Positions 48,354-59,122 are shown, counted from the stretch's first letter. The stretch is 64,000 nt of DNA from Aurantiacibacter xanthus (GCF_003584015.1 NZ_QXFM01000015.1:1-64000); one strand, 5' to 3'. Notes: a model not told the origin generated them from the letters alone. Program-made: numbers and translations.

Positions 48354-49501
48354 GCCGCGACCAGCGCGGCCGCGACGATCTCGCCCAGCACCGCGTCGAG
48401 CACGCCCATGCCTTCCGGCGTAATGGCGATCCGGCTGCCGCTCTGGCGCAGAAGGCCGAGCTTGCGGCAGCGCTCCACCGCATCGGGATCGACCAGCGCC
48501 TCGGGCGCGAAGCCGAACCGCGCGGCAAGGGCGGCCAGGTCCACGCCCTCGGCCAGCCTCAGCCCCATCAAGAGCGCCTCGCTTGCCTGTTCGTTTGCCC
48601 CCAGCGCGCGCTCTTCCTGTGTGCCGTGACCGTTGCGCTCGATGGCGGCGAGCCAGTTCTCGGGCTTCTTGTGCCGCGTGGTGGCGAGGCCGCCGCGCCG
48701 CCCATGCGCGCCGGGGCCGATCCCGGCATAGTCGTGATAGCGCCAGTAGGTGAGGTTGTGGCGGCTTTCCTCGCCGGGGCGCGCGTGGTTGCTGATCTCG
48801 TAGGCGGGCAGACCCGCGCCGCGCATGGCCTCTTGCGTGAAGGCGAAGAGGTCGGCGGCGGCATCGTCGTCGAGCGGGGTGAACTCGCCGCGCCGGACCA
48901 TGCTTTCGAACCGCGTCCCCGGCTCGATCGTGAGCTGGTAGAGCGACATATGCGTGGTGCCGAAGGCGAGGGCGCGGGTCAGTTCGTCGCGCCACTGGCC
49001 AAGCGTTTGCTCGGGGCGGGCGTAGATGAGGTCGAACGACACCCGCGCGAATACCCGCTGCGCGATGGTGAGTGCGTCAAGGCTTTCGGCCACATTGTGC
49101 AGCCGCCCAAGGAAGCGCAGCGTCGCATCGTCAAGCGCCTGCAGCCCGAGCGACGCACGGTTCACGCCCGCAGCGGCGATCCCGGCGAACCTGTCCGCCT
49201 CGACCGAGGAGGGGTTGGCCTCCAGCGTGATCTCTATTCCCTCGGCAAAGCCCCAGAGGCGCTGGGCCTCATCCAGCAGCGCGGCCACCAGCGCGGGCGG
49301 CATCAGCGAGGGAGTGCCGCCGCCGAAGAAGATCGAGCTGAGCGTTTCGCCACCGGCAAGTTCGGCCTCGTGGCGCATGTCGGCGAGCAAAGCCTTGCGC
49401 CACAGGTCCACGTCCACACTCGCGCGCACATGCGAGTTGAAGTCGCAATAGGGGCACTTGGCGAGGCAGAAGGGCCAGTGAATGTAGAGCGCGCGCGCCA
49501 T
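48350..49501 (-). CDS. hemW: Radical SAM heme chaperone HemW
   Basis: 383 residues. The [4Fe-4S]/SAM motif is CLAKCPYCDF at the N-terminus (C-x3-C-x2-C), followed by FFGGGTPSLMPP and the EANPSSVE segment. HemW-like proteins were long annotated as oxygen-independent coproporphyrinogen oxidase but are now seen as heme chaperones. The ATG at 49501 gives the canonical N-terminus RALYIHWPFCLAKCP. It overlaps xerC by four bases and follows rdgB by ten. Confidence 0.92.
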   Translation of the reverse strand: MARALYIHWPFCLAKCPYCDFNSHVRASVDVDLWRKALLADMRHEAELAGGETLSSIFFGGGTPSLMPPALVAALLDEAQRLWGFAEGIEITLEANPSSVEADRFAGIAAAGVNRASLGLQALDDATLRFLGRLHNVAESLDALTIAQRVFARVSFDLIYARPEQTLGQWRDELTRALAFGTTHMSLYQLTIEPGTRFESMVRRGEFTPLDDDAAADLFAFTQEAMRGAGLPAYEISNHARPGEESRHNLTYWRYHDYAGIGPGAHGRRGGLATTRHKKPENWLAAIERNGHGTQEERALGANEQASEALLMGLRLAEGVDLAALAARFGFAPEALVDPDAVERCRKLGLLRQSGSRIAITPEGMGVLDAVLGEIVAAALVAA

Positions 49502-49511
49502 GCGCAGCCTT

Positions 49512-50141
49512 TTAGCTGCCGAACTGGTCCGCGACCAGCTTGGCGAAGGCATCGGCGCGGTGACTGACCTTGTGCTTCTCCCCCGGCGCGATCTCGGCGA
49601 AGGTCAGCTCGCTGCCCGTGGGCACGAACACCGGATCGTAGCCAAAGCCCATTTCACCGCGCGGAGGCCATGTGAGCGTGCCATCGACGCGGCCTTCATA
49701 AACGGTGTTTTCGCCATCGGGCCAGGCGATGGCGAGCACGCAGGAGAACCAGGCATCGCGCGCGGCATCGGGGCCGAGTGCTTGCAAGCAGCCCTCGACC
49801 TTGCCCATCGCCATGTACCAGTCGCGCCCCGGCTCGCCCTCGAACCACTGCCGCTGCGCCCAGTCGGCGGTATAGACCCCCGGCTTGCCATCGAGCGCCG
49901 CCACCGAGAGGCCGCTGTCGTCGGCCAGCGCAGGCAGGCCCGAGGCCTTGGCGGCGGCCTCGGCCTTGATCAGCGCGTTTTCGACGAAGGTGGTGCCCGT
50001 CTCGGCAGGCTCGGGCAGGCCCAATGCGCCCGCCGAGATGCAGTCCAGCCCATAGGGCGCGAGCAGGGCCGAAATCTCTTTCAGCTTGCCTGCGTTGTGG
50101 GTGGCGATGACAAGCTTTCCACCGCCAAGTTTCCGGGTCAT
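49512..50141 (-). CDS. rdgB: Non-canonical purine NTP pyrophosphatase RdgB
   Basis: 209 residues of the HAM1/RdgB family, which hydrolyses ITP and XTP so that damaged purines are not built into nucleic acids. Segments: [15 protein letters not shown] (substrate loop), [15 protein letters not shown] (metal site), FGYDPVFVP and SHRADAF. The start at 50141 gives a 4-base overlap with the upstream ycxB-like gene; an ATG at 50156 is also in frame. Part of the rph operon, an order common in alphaproteobacteria. Confidence 0.95.
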   Translation of the reverse strand: MTRKLGGGKLVIATHNAGKLKEISALLAPYGLDCISAGALGLPEPAETGTTFVENALIKAEAAAKASGLPALADDSGLSVAALDGKPGVYTADWAQRQWFEGEPGRDWYMAMGKVEGCLQALGPDAARDAWFSCVLAIAWPDGENTVYEGRVDGTLTWPPRGEMGFGYDPVFVPTGSELTFAEIAPGEKHKVSHRADAFAKLVADQFGS

Positions 50142-50659
50142 TTTCTGAGCTTCCATGGTTTGCTGAGGCCCGAGGAGATGAGCCGGGCGCGGATATAGTC
50201 GATCAGTTCGGGCGGCAGGTCGCGCTTGGGCAGGAGGTGCGCCATGGCCCGGTTGGGGAACAGGCAGAAGATGGCGTCGGTCTCGTCCCAGCGCGCCACT
50301 TCGGCCCATTTGAGTCGCCAGTTGCCACTCGCCTGGACGAACCGCACCGCCTCTTTGTCGCAGACGATTTCGACCCGCTCGCGGAGCGCCGCGCTCTCGC
50401 GATAGATCCTGCGCACCTGCCATGGGATCGTGACGAAGTGCGACACCGCCCAGATCGCCACAACCATCAATATCGCGCCCAGGCCAGCGCCGAGCACCAC
50501 TTCCGCAGAGATGTTGCCCGCCAGCCAGAATCCGGCGATGACCAGCAGCACTACTCCGGCGAACGCCCCCAACCGAGGGAGCATGCGGCGAATGTAGAGC
50601 CGCTGGAAGGCGAGATAGTCGCCCTCCGCGAGCTGCAATTCGCCGCGCAGTTCTGTCAC
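50138..50659 (-). CDS. YcxB-like membrane protein
   Basis: 173 residues: two hydrophobic segments ([19 protein letters not shown] and [18 protein letters not shown]), then a C-terminal cytosolic domain of YcxB type ([20 protein letters not shown]). No catalytic motif is visible. It overlaps rph by four bases upstream and rdgB by four bases downstream, so it is certainly part of the operon. Its function is unknown, and the assignment rests on the small C-terminal motif and layout. Confidence 0.7.
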   Translation of the reverse strand: MTELRGELQLAEGDYLAFQRLYIRRMLPRLGAFAGVVLLVIAGFWLAGNISAEVVLGAGLGAILMVVAIWAVSHFVTIPWQVRRIYRESAALRERVEIVCDKEAVRFVQASGNWRLKWAEVARWDETDAIFCLFPNRAMAHLLPKRDLPPELIDYIRARLISSGLSKPWKLRK

Positions 50660-51372
50660 CGGCCCGTCGCCTTGTCCTGCGCCTTGAAGATTTCGCCGCA
50701 GCCCATCTGCGCGAGGCGCAGCAGGCGCAGCAGCGCCTCTTCGTCATAGGTCGCGCCTTCGGCGGTGGCCTGCACCTCGGCGATACGGCCGCCCTCGATC
50801 AGCACGAAGTTCGCATCGGCATCGGCGCTAGAATCCTCATCATAGTCGAGGTCGAGCACCGGGGTGCCCTGATAGATCCCGCAGGATACGGCGGCGATCT
50901 TGCCAGTGATCGGATCGTCCTTGATATCGCCCGCCGCCATCAGCTTGTCGACCGCCATGCGCATCGCCACCCAGGCGCCCGAGATCGAGGCCGTGCGGGT
51001 GCCGCCATCGGCCTGAATCACGTCGCAATCGAGCGTGATCTGGCGCTCGCCGAGCTTCTTCATGTCGACCACGGCGCGCAAGGAGCGGCCGATCAGGCGC
51101 TGGATTTCCTGCGTCCGGCCCGACTGCTTGCCCTTGGCGGCCTCGCGGCTGCCACGGGTGTGGGTGGCGCGCGGGAGCATCGAATATTCGCCGGTTACCC
51201 AGCCTTCGCCCTTGCCGCGCAGCCACGGCGGCAGCGACTTCTCGACGCTGGCGGTGCAGATCACCTTGGTATCGCCGAAGCCCACCAGCACCGAGCCTTC
51301 GGCATGGCGGGTGAAGCCGGTTTCGATGGTGATGGCGCGCATTTCGTCAGGCGCACGGCCGGAAGGTCGCAT
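50656..51372 (-). CDS. rph: Ribonuclease PH
   Basis: 238 residues of the phosphorolytic 3'-exoribonuclease that trims tRNA 3' ends. Motifs: [11 protein letters not shown] at the N-terminus, [35 protein letters not shown] and [18 protein letters not shown]. The length is normal, so it is likely functional. The ATG at 51372 is the family start; residues upstream belong to a neighbouring repeat. It is the first gene of the rph-ycxB-rdgB-hemW-xerC operon and divergent from hrcA. Confidence 0.96.
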   Translation of the reverse strand: MRPSGRAPDEMRAITIETGFTRHAEGSVLVGFGDTKVICTASVEKSLPPWLRGKGEGWVTGEYSMLPRATHTRGSREAAKGKQSGRTQEIQRLIGRSLRAVVDMKKLGERQITLDCDVIQADGGTRTASISGAWVAMRMAVDKLMAAGDIKDDPITGKIAAVSCGIYQGTPVLDLDYDEDSSADADANFVLIEGGRIAEVQATAEGATYDEEALLRLLRLAQMGCGEIFKAQDKATGR

Positions 51373-51395
51373 GGTATTCTCCAAATTCGCGAACC

Positions 51396-51504
51396 CCACA
51401 CCCGCTCACCCTGAGCCTGTCGAAGGGTCGTTATTGTTTGCTGGCGCCCCGCTTGGAGAAAAAGCAGTCCCTCGACAAGCCTGTCCTGAGTTTATCGAAG
51501 GGGT
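51396..51504. repeat. Palindromic repeat between rph and hrcA (copy 5)
   Basis: The left arm near 51402-51426 and right arm near 51470-51501 carry CCTGAGCCTGTCGAAGG-type sequences, the right arm with an internal duplication. It fills most of the promoter region between the divergent rph and hrcA, leaving about 50 bases before hrcA. No CIRCE sequence is visible here. Confidence 0.75.
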
Positions 51505-51553
51505 TGGGACCACGGAAAATTGAACTTGGCCGAGATTTCGCTACCTCAGGCAT

Positions 51554-52597
51554 ATGGTTTCTCCGCCGATCACCGAACTGACCACCCGTGCGCGCGACAT
51601 TTTCCGGCTCGTGGTCGAGGGCTATCTCGATAACGGGCAGCCGGTCGGCTCGAAGGCGCTCGCCACCAGCGGCATGGTCGACCTGTCGCCCGCCTCGATC
51701 CGCTCCGTGCTGAGCGAGCTGGAGCAGCTCGGCCTGCTCGCTGCCCCGCATACCAGCGCCGGACGCATGCCCACCGAGCAGGGCCTGCGCCTGTTCGTCG
51801 ACGGCATCATGCAGATGGCCGAACCCTCGCCCGAGGAGCGCGCGGTGATCGAGCAGCAGATGCGCGAGCCCGGCCCGATCGAGCAGGCGCTGGAGGCGAC
51901 CAGCGCGCTGCTGTCCAATCTCTCCGGCGCGGCGGGCATGGTGATGGTGCCGCAGCGCGAGAGCCGGATCGCGCAGATCAGCCTTGTCCCACTCGATGAA
52001 AGGCGCGCGCTGGTGGTGCTGGTCGGCACTGACGGGCATGTCGAAAACCGCGTGCTCGACCTGCCGCAGGGCGTGTCGGCGGGCGACCTTCAGCAGGCCA
52101 CCAACTATGTCACTGCGCGGCTGGCGGGGCGCACTCTGGCCGAGGCCTCGCGCGATATGCGCGCCGAGATCGCCTCGGGCCGCACCGCGCTTGACGAGGC
52201 CGGGCGGCGGCTGGTCGAGGCGGGGCTGGCGGTGTGGAGCGAAGACGCGGCGGCCCGGCCGGTGCTGATCGTGCGCGGGCAGGCCAAGCTGCTCGACGAG
52301 AGCGCGCTGACCGATATCGAACGCGTGCGCTCGCTGATCGACGACCTCGAAAACAAGCAACAGGTGGCGCAGCTGCTCGACAGCGCGCGCGAGGCCGAAT
52401 CGGCACGTATCTTCATCGGGGCGGAGAACCGGCTCTTTTCTCTGTCGGGTTCTTCTGTCATTGCCGCGCCCTACCGCAACGGTGAGGGCAAGGTGGTCGG
52501 CGTGCTCGGCGTGATCGGCCCGACGCGGTTGAATTACGCGAGAGTGGTTCCCATGGTGGACTTTACGGCCCGCTCGCTGGGTCGAAGACTTGGATAA
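51554..52597 (+). CDS. hrcA: Heat-inducible transcription repressor HrcA
   Basis: 347 residues. The N-terminal winged helix (ARDIFRLVVEGYLDNGQPVG and SPASIRSVLSELEQLG, then HTSAGRMPTEQGLRLFVD) binds CIRCE operators of groE/dnaK genes; the rest is the GAF-like regulatory domain. It is followed directly by grpE. I see no CIRCE (TTAGCACTC-N9-GAGTGCTAA) upstream of hrcA, grpE or dnaK in this window, so its targets, such as groESL, would be elsewhere. Confidence 0.95.
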   Translation: MVSPPITELTTRARDIFRLVVEGYLDNGQPVGSKALATSGMVDLSPASIRSVLSELEQLGLLAAPHTSAGRMPTEQGLRLFVDGIMQMAEPSPEERAVIEQQMREPGPIEQALEATSALLSNLSGAAGMVMVPQRESRIAQISLVPLDERRALVVLVGTDGHVENRVLDLPQGVSAGDLQQATNYVTARLAGRTLAEASRDMRAEIASGRTALDEAGRRLVEAGLAVWSEDAAARPVLIVRGQAKLLDESALTDIERVRSLIDDLENKQQVAQLLDSAREAESARIFIGAENRLFSLSGSSVIAAPYRNGEGKVVGVLGVIGPTRLNYARVVPMVDFTARSLGRRLG

Positions 52598-52615
52598 TTG
52601 GACGATATAACGGTG

Positions 52616-53191
52616 ATGGAAAACACAAACGAACCTCGTGACGAAGCCGCCGAAAAGGAACTGGCAGGGGTTCCCGAAGAGCTGCTCGACAACGGCGAGG
52701 ACAGCTCTGGCGAAGACACCGCCGCGCAGACAATCGCCCAGCTTGAGGCAGAACTCGAGGCGGCCAAGCAGGACGTGCTTTATGCTCGCGCCGATACGCA
52801 GAATGTGCGCCGCCGTCTGGAAAAGGACGTGCAGGATGCGCGCAACTATGCCGCCACCGGCTTTGCGCGTGACATCCTTTCGGTAGCCGATAATCTCGTG
52901 CGCGCGATTCAGGCAGTGCCTGGCGAACTGCGCGAGGACAACAAGTTCAAGGGGCTGGTCGCCGGGATCGAAGCCACCCAGCGCGAGCTGGACAAGGTGT
53001 TCGGTCAGCACGGCATCACGCGCGTGGCCGCGATGGGCATGCCGCTCGACCCGAACCAGCATCAGGCGATGATGGAAATTCCCAGCGACGCCGAACCGGG
53101 CACGATCGTGCAGGAAATGCAGGCCGGATACATGATCAAGGACCGCCTGCTGCGTCCGGCCATGGTCGGCGTGGCAAAGAAGCCGGACTGA
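52616..53191 (+). CDS. grpE: Nucleotide exchange factor GrpE
   Basis: 191 residues. An acidic disordered N-terminus (MENTNEPRDEAAEKELAG) is followed by a long coiled coil (AQLEAELEAAKQDVLYARAD) and the C-terminal beta domain ending MIKDRLLRPAMVGVAKKP. It releases ADP from DnaK. The TTG at 52598 that directly follows the hrcA stop is also in frame; I prefer the ATG at 52616. It is co-transcribed with hrcA. The rest of the chaperone system, dnaK and dnaJ, is about 2 kb further on. Confidence 0.94.
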   Translation: MENTNEPRDEAAEKELAGVPEELLDNGEDSSGEDTAAQTIAQLEAELEAAKQDVLYARADTQNVRRRLEKDVQDARNYAATGFARDILSVADNLVRAIQAVPGELREDNKFKGLVAGIEATQRELDKVFGQHGITRVAAMGMPLDPNQHQAMMEIPSDAEPGTIVQEMQAGYMIKDRLLRPAMVGVAKKPD

Positions 53192-53327
53192 CGCTGCGAG
53201 GCGATCCTGTGCCGATCGATCCCTGCAAGCGGGGAATCGTGCCGGGATCGGGATGTGACGAGTGGGCGGGCGGAACGATCTGCCTGCCGCTCCGTAGGTA
53301 GGGCATAGCTACCCATCGGAGGATCTC

Positions 53328-53591
53328 ATGAAGAGCAGGATCGCATCATTCTCGGCTGCCATCGTCGCATCGCTGTCGCTGGCTGCCTGTGCAGATAATT
53401 ACGCCATCGAGGGCGGCCTCGCTGGCGCTGCCGCCGGTGCCGGGATCGGCGCCGTAACGGGCGGCGATGTCGCCACGGGCGCGACCATTGGCGCCGCCGC
53501 AGGCGCTGCGGGTGGTTCGCTCATTCGCAAGGACGGCAAGTGCTACCGCGTGGATTCGAACGGCCGCGAACGCCGCGTCGATTGTTACTGA
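53328..53591 (+). CDS. Small glycine-zipper lipoprotein
   Basis: 87 residues: a lipoprotein signal (SLSLAACADN with Cys in the lipobox), a Gly/Ala-rich stretch (GGLAGAAAGAGIGAVTGGD) with repeated GxxxG motifs of the glycine-zipper 2TM type, and a short C-terminal part with two Cys. Such small envelope proteins are common in proteobacteria, with roles in envelope stability or toxicity. GGAGG lies six bases before the ATG. A terminator follows. Confidence 0.78.
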   Translation: MKSRIASFSAAIVASLSLAACADNYAIEGGLAGAAAGAGIGAVTGGDVATGATIGAAAGAAGGSLIRKDGKCYRVDSNGRERRVDCY

Positions 53592-53602
53592 TCCCATTGC
53601 AG

Positions 53603-53629
53603 GGCCGGCGCTCGCATGGAGCGCCGGCC
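53603..53629. terminator. Terminator after the glycine-zipper lipoprotein
   Basis: A perfect 11-bp GC-rich stem (GGCCGGCGCTC and complement) with a five-base loop, 11 bases after the stop codon, followed by TTCTGCGTTTG. It also lies behind the convergent secreted protein gene at 53668 and can serve both. Confidence 0.75.
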
Positions 53630-53667
53630 TTCTGCGTTTGCAGCATCATTGATGCTGGCAGATGGCG

Positions 53668-54138
53668 TCACTCGCCCGCCATCGGGTCGATTTCGGTGAT
53701 GCCGAGCGTCGCTTCGAGGTTGGTGCCGCGCTCGTAGCTGCCAACCCAGATATCGTACTGGCCCGACTGCGGTGAAGGGAACGAGACGAGCGGATCGCCA
53801 TCGCCCCAGCTGTCGTCGTCGCAGTACCACAGGCCGTCCGGGCCGTTCACCACCAGCGTGGTATCGCCTTCCGAATAGACGCCGAACAGCAGCGGAAATT
53901 CGCCCGCTTCGTACTGTACGCGCATATCCGGGGCCTCGGCGATAAAGCCTCCGCACTCGCCGCCGAGGCTCGCCGCGTCGATCTCACCGCCCGATACGAC
54001 GGGCACGGCATAGGGGTCGTTCTCAAAGCCCGCTGTCAGCTTGATATCGCCATAGGTCGGCTCGAGTTCGTAATTCTGTGCCTGCGCGGCGACCGGGGCA
54101 AGGCAGCTGGCGAGAATAAGGCTGGCGGCAAGACGCAT
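53668..54138 (-). CDS. Secreted beta-sandwich protein of unknown function
   Basis: 156 residues. The ATG at 54138 gives a signal peptide (LAASLILASCLAPVAAQAQ). The mature part is acidic and beta-rich. DTTLVVNGPDGLWYCDDDS and SGQYDIWVGSYERG resemble the pre-peptidase C-terminal (PPC) domain pattern, and three Cys are present. I do not recognise a named family. It is separated by 84 bases from the metallopeptidase-like gene upstream on the same strand. Confidence 0.65.
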   Translation of the reverse strand: MRLAASLILASCLAPVAAQAQNYELEPTYGDIKLTAGFENDPYAVPVVSGGEIDAASLGGECGGFIAEAPDMRVQYEAGEFPLLFGVYSEGDTTLVVNGPDGLWYCDDDSWGDGDPLVSFPSPQSGQYDIWVGSYERGTNLEATLGITEIDPMAGE

Positions 54139-54222
54139 CGTGAAGTCCCTCAGGGCAGCCAGCAGAATCGCGGCTGCGACATCGCTCTGTGCCACGCGAT
54201 TTGTGAACGAGAAATGCGATAG

Positions 54223-54726
54223 TCAGGCCGTTAACGCTGAATCGAACGGCAGCACCGAAAGATATTGCGCGAGCGGCGGTGCTCCTGCGACAATTCCGCC
54301 CTGCCGCAGCATATAGGCGTGCTGCACGATCATCGCCTGCTGCTCGATGCCATAGCGATCAAGCGTCCAGCCGGGCTTGAGTGCATAGTCGTAGCGGCAC
54401 CAGGGATGGCGGTGGAGGACAAGATAGAATTCGCCCCTGGTCTGGGTCTGCCAGACGTGCGTCATCTCATGGACGAACAGCGCCCGGCGGGCGAGCGAGG
54501 CGCTGGCGAAATCATCGCAATAGGCGCTGCCGAGCGGGTGAAAGTGGATGTGCCCGCGCGGGGCCATCGTCACCTTGCGCGGCTGGAGCGGGAAAAACTT
54601 GCGCCGCCGGATCGTCACCCGCGCCAAATCGACAGCATCGCCGAACACGGAGGATGCGAGCGTCACTTCTCCCGGTGTCAGCGCCCGCTCGCCGCCGACG
54701 GGGCAGGGGGCGGGCGCTGTCGGCAT
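54223..54726 (-). CDS. Vgr-related metallopeptidase-like protein
   Basis: 167 residues without a signal peptide. The zinc-protease-like motif FVHEMTHVWQ (H-E-x-x-H) lies at about residue 84; downstream acidic ligands could be in YGIEQQAMI, where Glu is well placed. Similar alphaproteobacterial proteins have been called vgr-related, though nothing here resembles VgrG. It starts at 54726 and follows the copper chaperone gene by seven bases, so the two are likely co-transcribed. A protease function is an inference from the motif alone. Confidence 0.6.
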   Translation of the reverse strand: MPTAPAPCPVGGERALTPGEVTLASSVFGDAVDLARVTIRRRKFFPLQPRKVTMAPRGHIHFHPLGSAYCDDFASASLARRALFVHEMTHVWQTQTRGEFYLVLHRHPWCRYDYALKPGWTLDRYGIEQQAMIVQHAYMLRQGGIVAGAPPLAQYLSVLPFDSALTA

Positions 54727-54733
54727 CGGGCTG

Positions 54734-55249
54734 TTACATGCCTTCCATCGCGGAATGATCCATATCGGCGGTGCCCGGCGCCATCAGCTTGGCGGGGAAG
54801 CTCACCTTGTCGCCGTTGACGAAGGTCAACGTGACCTCGGTTTCGCCGCCGGGGGCAAGGTCATCGTCGAGATCGAAGGCCATCACGTGCTTGCCGGCCT
54901 GCTCGAACACCACCTCGCCGCCGGGCTGGACCGGAACCTGCACCAGTTCCTGCATATCCATCTTGCCGCCATACTCGGTGGTCTCGTGCAGCTGAGCGCT
55001 GCCCGCACCCGCCACGGTGACCGCGCGGATCGTCACCGGCTCCTCGCTGACATTGCGGATAGTAAAATAGACTGCGGCCGGGTTGCCCTTTACCGCCGGC
55101 AGCGAGAGGCGGCCGTCGGTCACGGAAATGCCCGCAGGGGCATCGGGGGAGCTGGTCGCGGCGGCATTCTCGTCGCTGCCGGAGCAGGCTGCCGTCCCCA
55201 GCGCGAGGGCGAGAGCTGCGAATGTGGCGGCGAGGGTCTTCTTGGTCAT
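54734..55249 (-). CDS. Periplasmic copper chaperone PCuAC
   Basis: 171 residues. The leader ALALALGTAACSGSD has a lipobox-like Cys. The copper site follows the H-M-x10-M-x21-H-x-M pattern: His in LHETTEYGGKMDMQEL, then HVMAFDL. PCuAC delivers copper to the Cu-A centre of cytochrome oxidase. The ATG at 55249 is preferred; the frame is open to 55276. A Met/His-rich tail (DMDHSAMEGM) may bind further copper. It precedes the vgr-related gene on the same strand. Confidence 0.85.
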   Translation of the reverse strand: MTKKTLAATFAALALALGTAACSGSDENAAATSSPDAPAGISVTDGRLSLPAVKGNPAAVYFTIRNVSEEPVTIRAVTVAGAGSAQLHETTEYGGKMDMQELVQVPVQPGGEVVFEQAGKHVMAFDLDDDLAPGGETEVTLTFVNGDKVSFPAKLMAPGTADMDHSAMEGM

Positions 55250-55295
55250 GGCTTTCCTCTTGTGAGACAAGCCCACTTTCTAGTCACGGGCCTCC

Positions 55296-55323
55296 CTTGT
55301 GCCAAGCGAAAGCACGACTATAT
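55296..55323 (+). promoter_or_regulatory. Probable sigma32 (RpoH) heat-shock promoter of dnaK
   Basis: CTTG at 55296-55299, a 17-base spacer, then ACTATAT at 55317-55323, very close to the alphaproteobacterial RpoH consensus CTTG-N17-CYTATNT (one mismatch). It lies 103 bases before the dnaK start on the correct strand. Confidence 0.65.
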
Positions 55324-55426
55324 CGCGCTTCGCAACAGACCTTTTAACGAGCTGCCGAAGCGGACTTGCCGTCTTGCGGGAGACCGGACAGTGCAGCGTC
55401 AGACCTGAAGGAAGAGAACGGGAAAT

Positions 55427-57355
<1,929 letters not shown>

Positions 57356-57371
57356 GCCCCCGATTGAAATT

Positions 57372-57424
57372 CCGGGCCGCACCGCTGCCGCAGTGACCGC
57401 TGCGCATGGCGCGGCGCGGCCCGG
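57372..57424 (+). terminator. Hairpin between dnaK and dnaJ
   Basis: Arms CCGGGCCGC (57372-57380) and GCGGCCCGG (57416-57424) can pair, with further pairing inside the GC-rich loop, followed by ACTTTTACGG. It may act as a partial terminator that makes dnaJ expression lower than dnaK. Confidence 0.5.
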
Positions 57425-57443
57425 ACTTTTACGGAGATGCTGA

Positions 57444-58577
57444 ATGTCCTCTACCGAAGTTGATTTTTACGAGCTGCTGGGGGTCGAACGGACCGCCGAC
57501 GGGGCGACGATCAAGTCCGCCTATCGCAAGCTCGCGATGAAATACCACCCCGATCGCAACCCCGGCTGCGCCGAGAGCGAAGCGCGGTTCAAGGCGATCA
57601 GCGTCGCCTACGATTGCCTGAAAGACCCGCAGAAGCGTGCGGCTTACGACCAGTACGGTCACGAGGCCTTTACCCAGGGCATGGCGGGCGGTCGCGGCGG
57701 GGGTGCAGGCCACGCCGATTTCGGCGACCTTGGCGATATTTTCGAGACCATTTTTGGCAGCGCTTTTGGTGGCGGTGGCGCGGGGCGCGCACGCCCCCGA
57801 CGCGGCGCCGACCTGCGTTACGACATGGAAATCTCGCTCGACGACGCGTTCCATGGCAAGAATTCCGAGATCGAGGTCGAAGTCGCGGCCTCCTGCGAAA
57901 CCTGTGACGGAACCGGCGCCAAGCCGGGCACCTCGGCAAAGCGCTGCGGCACCTGCGGCGGACACGGCAAGGTGCGGGCGCAACAGGGCCTGTTCGTGAT
58001 CGAGCGCCCGTGCCCCGCCTGTCATGGCCGCGGCGAGGTGCTTGAAAGCCCTTGCGGCGACTGTCGCGGCGAAGGCCGGGTCGACAAGCTGAGCAAGCTG
58101 ACGGTGGAGATTCCGCCGGGGGTGGATAACGGCACGCGCATCCGCCTGTCGGGCAAGGGCGAGGCCGGACCGCATGGTGCGCCTGCGGGCGATCTCTATA
58201 TCTTCATCCACGTCGCGCCGCACCCGGTGTTCCAGCGCGAGGGAACGACACTCGCCACGCGGGTGCCGATCAGCTTCACCACAGCGGCGCTGGGCTCGAC
58301 GATCGAGATTCCGGGCCTCGATGGCAAGGCGCACGAGATCGACATTCCGGCGGGCATCCAGTCGGGTCATCAGCTGCGCAAGCGCGGTGCGGGCATGCCT
58401 GTGCTGCAAGGGCGCGGGCGCGGTGATCTGGTGGTCGAGGTGGTGGTCGAGACACCCACCAGGCTCACCGCGCGGCAGAAGGAACTGCTGGCCGAATTCC
58501 GCGAAACCGAGACCGGCGAGGAATGCCCCGAAAGTCGCGGTTTCTTCGACCGGTTGAAGGACGTCTTCTCGGCCTAG
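57444..58577 (+). CDS. dnaJ: Co-chaperone DnaJ (Hsp40)
   Basis: 377 residues. The J domain has the HPD motif in YHPDRNPGC; a Gly-rich linker (GGRGGGAGHADFGDLG) follows. The zinc-binding region has four repeats: CETCDGTG, CGTCGGHG, CPACHGRG and CGDCRGEG. It delivers substrates to DnaK and stimulates its ATPase. Its last bases overlap the convergent cytochrome gene: both stop codons share the CTAG at 58574-58577. Confidence 0.98.
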   Translation: MSSTEVDFYELLGVERTADGATIKSAYRKLAMKYHPDRNPGCAESEARFKAISVAYDCLKDPQKRAAYDQYGHEAFTQGMAGGRGGGAGHADFGDLGDIFETIFGSAFGGGGAGRARPRRGADLRYDMEISLDDAFHGKNSEIEVEVAASCETCDGTGAKPGTSAKRCGTCGGHGKVRAQQGLFVIERPCPACHGRGEVLESPCGDCRGEGRVDKLSKLTVEIPPGVDNGTRIRLSGKGEAGPHGAPAGDLYIFIHVAPHPVFQREGTTLATRVPISFTTAALGSTIEIPGLDGKAHEIDIPAGIQSGHQLRKRGAGMPVLQGRGRGDLVVEVVVETPTRLTARQKELLAEFRETETGEECPESRGFFDRLKDVFSA

Positions 58578-59122
58578 CTGATCGAGGCGCCTGCTACCGT
58601 AGTGCGGCGGCGCCTCGGCCAGAACAGCACGAACAGCGCAAGGTCGCGCCGTGCGATCAGCATCCATAGAAGGTGCACAATCACCAGCGGTAGCAGCGCG
58701 TTGCCGGCTGTTTCGTGCACCTCTTCCACCAGGTTCTCATCGCGCCTGCCCTGCTCGTGGCGCTGATGCTCGCCTTCCGCGCTGGCGCGGATCGACTGGC
58801 CGACCAGAGTGCCGCCACGGTCCATCGCAATGCCCGTGCCCGCCGCTGTTGCCACGCACAGCAGCAGCGCGAGCGTGAGCGCGCGGCCCACCAGCGGGTG
58901 GGTTAACGGAGTAGGACCGGGATTGCGTCCGGCCTGCCGCAGGCGCAGACGCTGCCAGCCGAAACCGGCTTTGCCGACAAGGCCAAGCCCCAGCCGCAGC
59001 GCGACCAGCACTGCCACGCCGTAGCCGATCCAGGCGTGCGGCAGGCCGGTGCTTTCGGCGGTGAAATAGGCCGCGGCGACAGCAGCGCCGAGCAGCAGAT
59101 GATAGATGCGAAATGATGACAC
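58574..59122 (-). CDS. Cytochrome b561-type membrane protein
   Basis: 182 residues with four membrane segments. Candidate heme ligands are His in RIYHLLLGAAV, His in the EVHETAGNALLP helix, and His in LVIVHLLWML, as in bacterial cytochrome b561/b6-like proteins that carry electrons from periplasmic partners. The start is the GTG at 59122, which is preceded by AGGAGG nine bases away; an upstream start at 59194 has no such site. It lies 78 bases downstream of the patatin-like gene on the same strand. Confidence 0.8.
   Translation of the reverse strand: MSSFRIYHLLLGAAVAAAYFTAESTGLPHAWIGYGVAVLVALRLGLGLVGKAGFGWQRLRLRQAGRNPGPTPLTHPLVGRALTLALLLCVATAAGTGIAMDRGGTLVGQSIRASAEGEHQRHEQGRRDENLVEEVHETAGNALLPLVIVHLLWMLIARRDLALFVLFWPRRRRTTVAGASIS

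Noticed and set aside
48354-48995. Upstream extension of the xerC frame
   Set aside because: It overlaps hemW in another frame and shows no recombinase sequence. The XerC N-terminus begins at 48353.
51373-51553. Search for a CIRCE operator before hrcA
   Set aside because: No TTAGCACTC or matching inverted half-site was found; the inverted sequences here belong to the CCTGAGCTTGTCGAAGG repeat.
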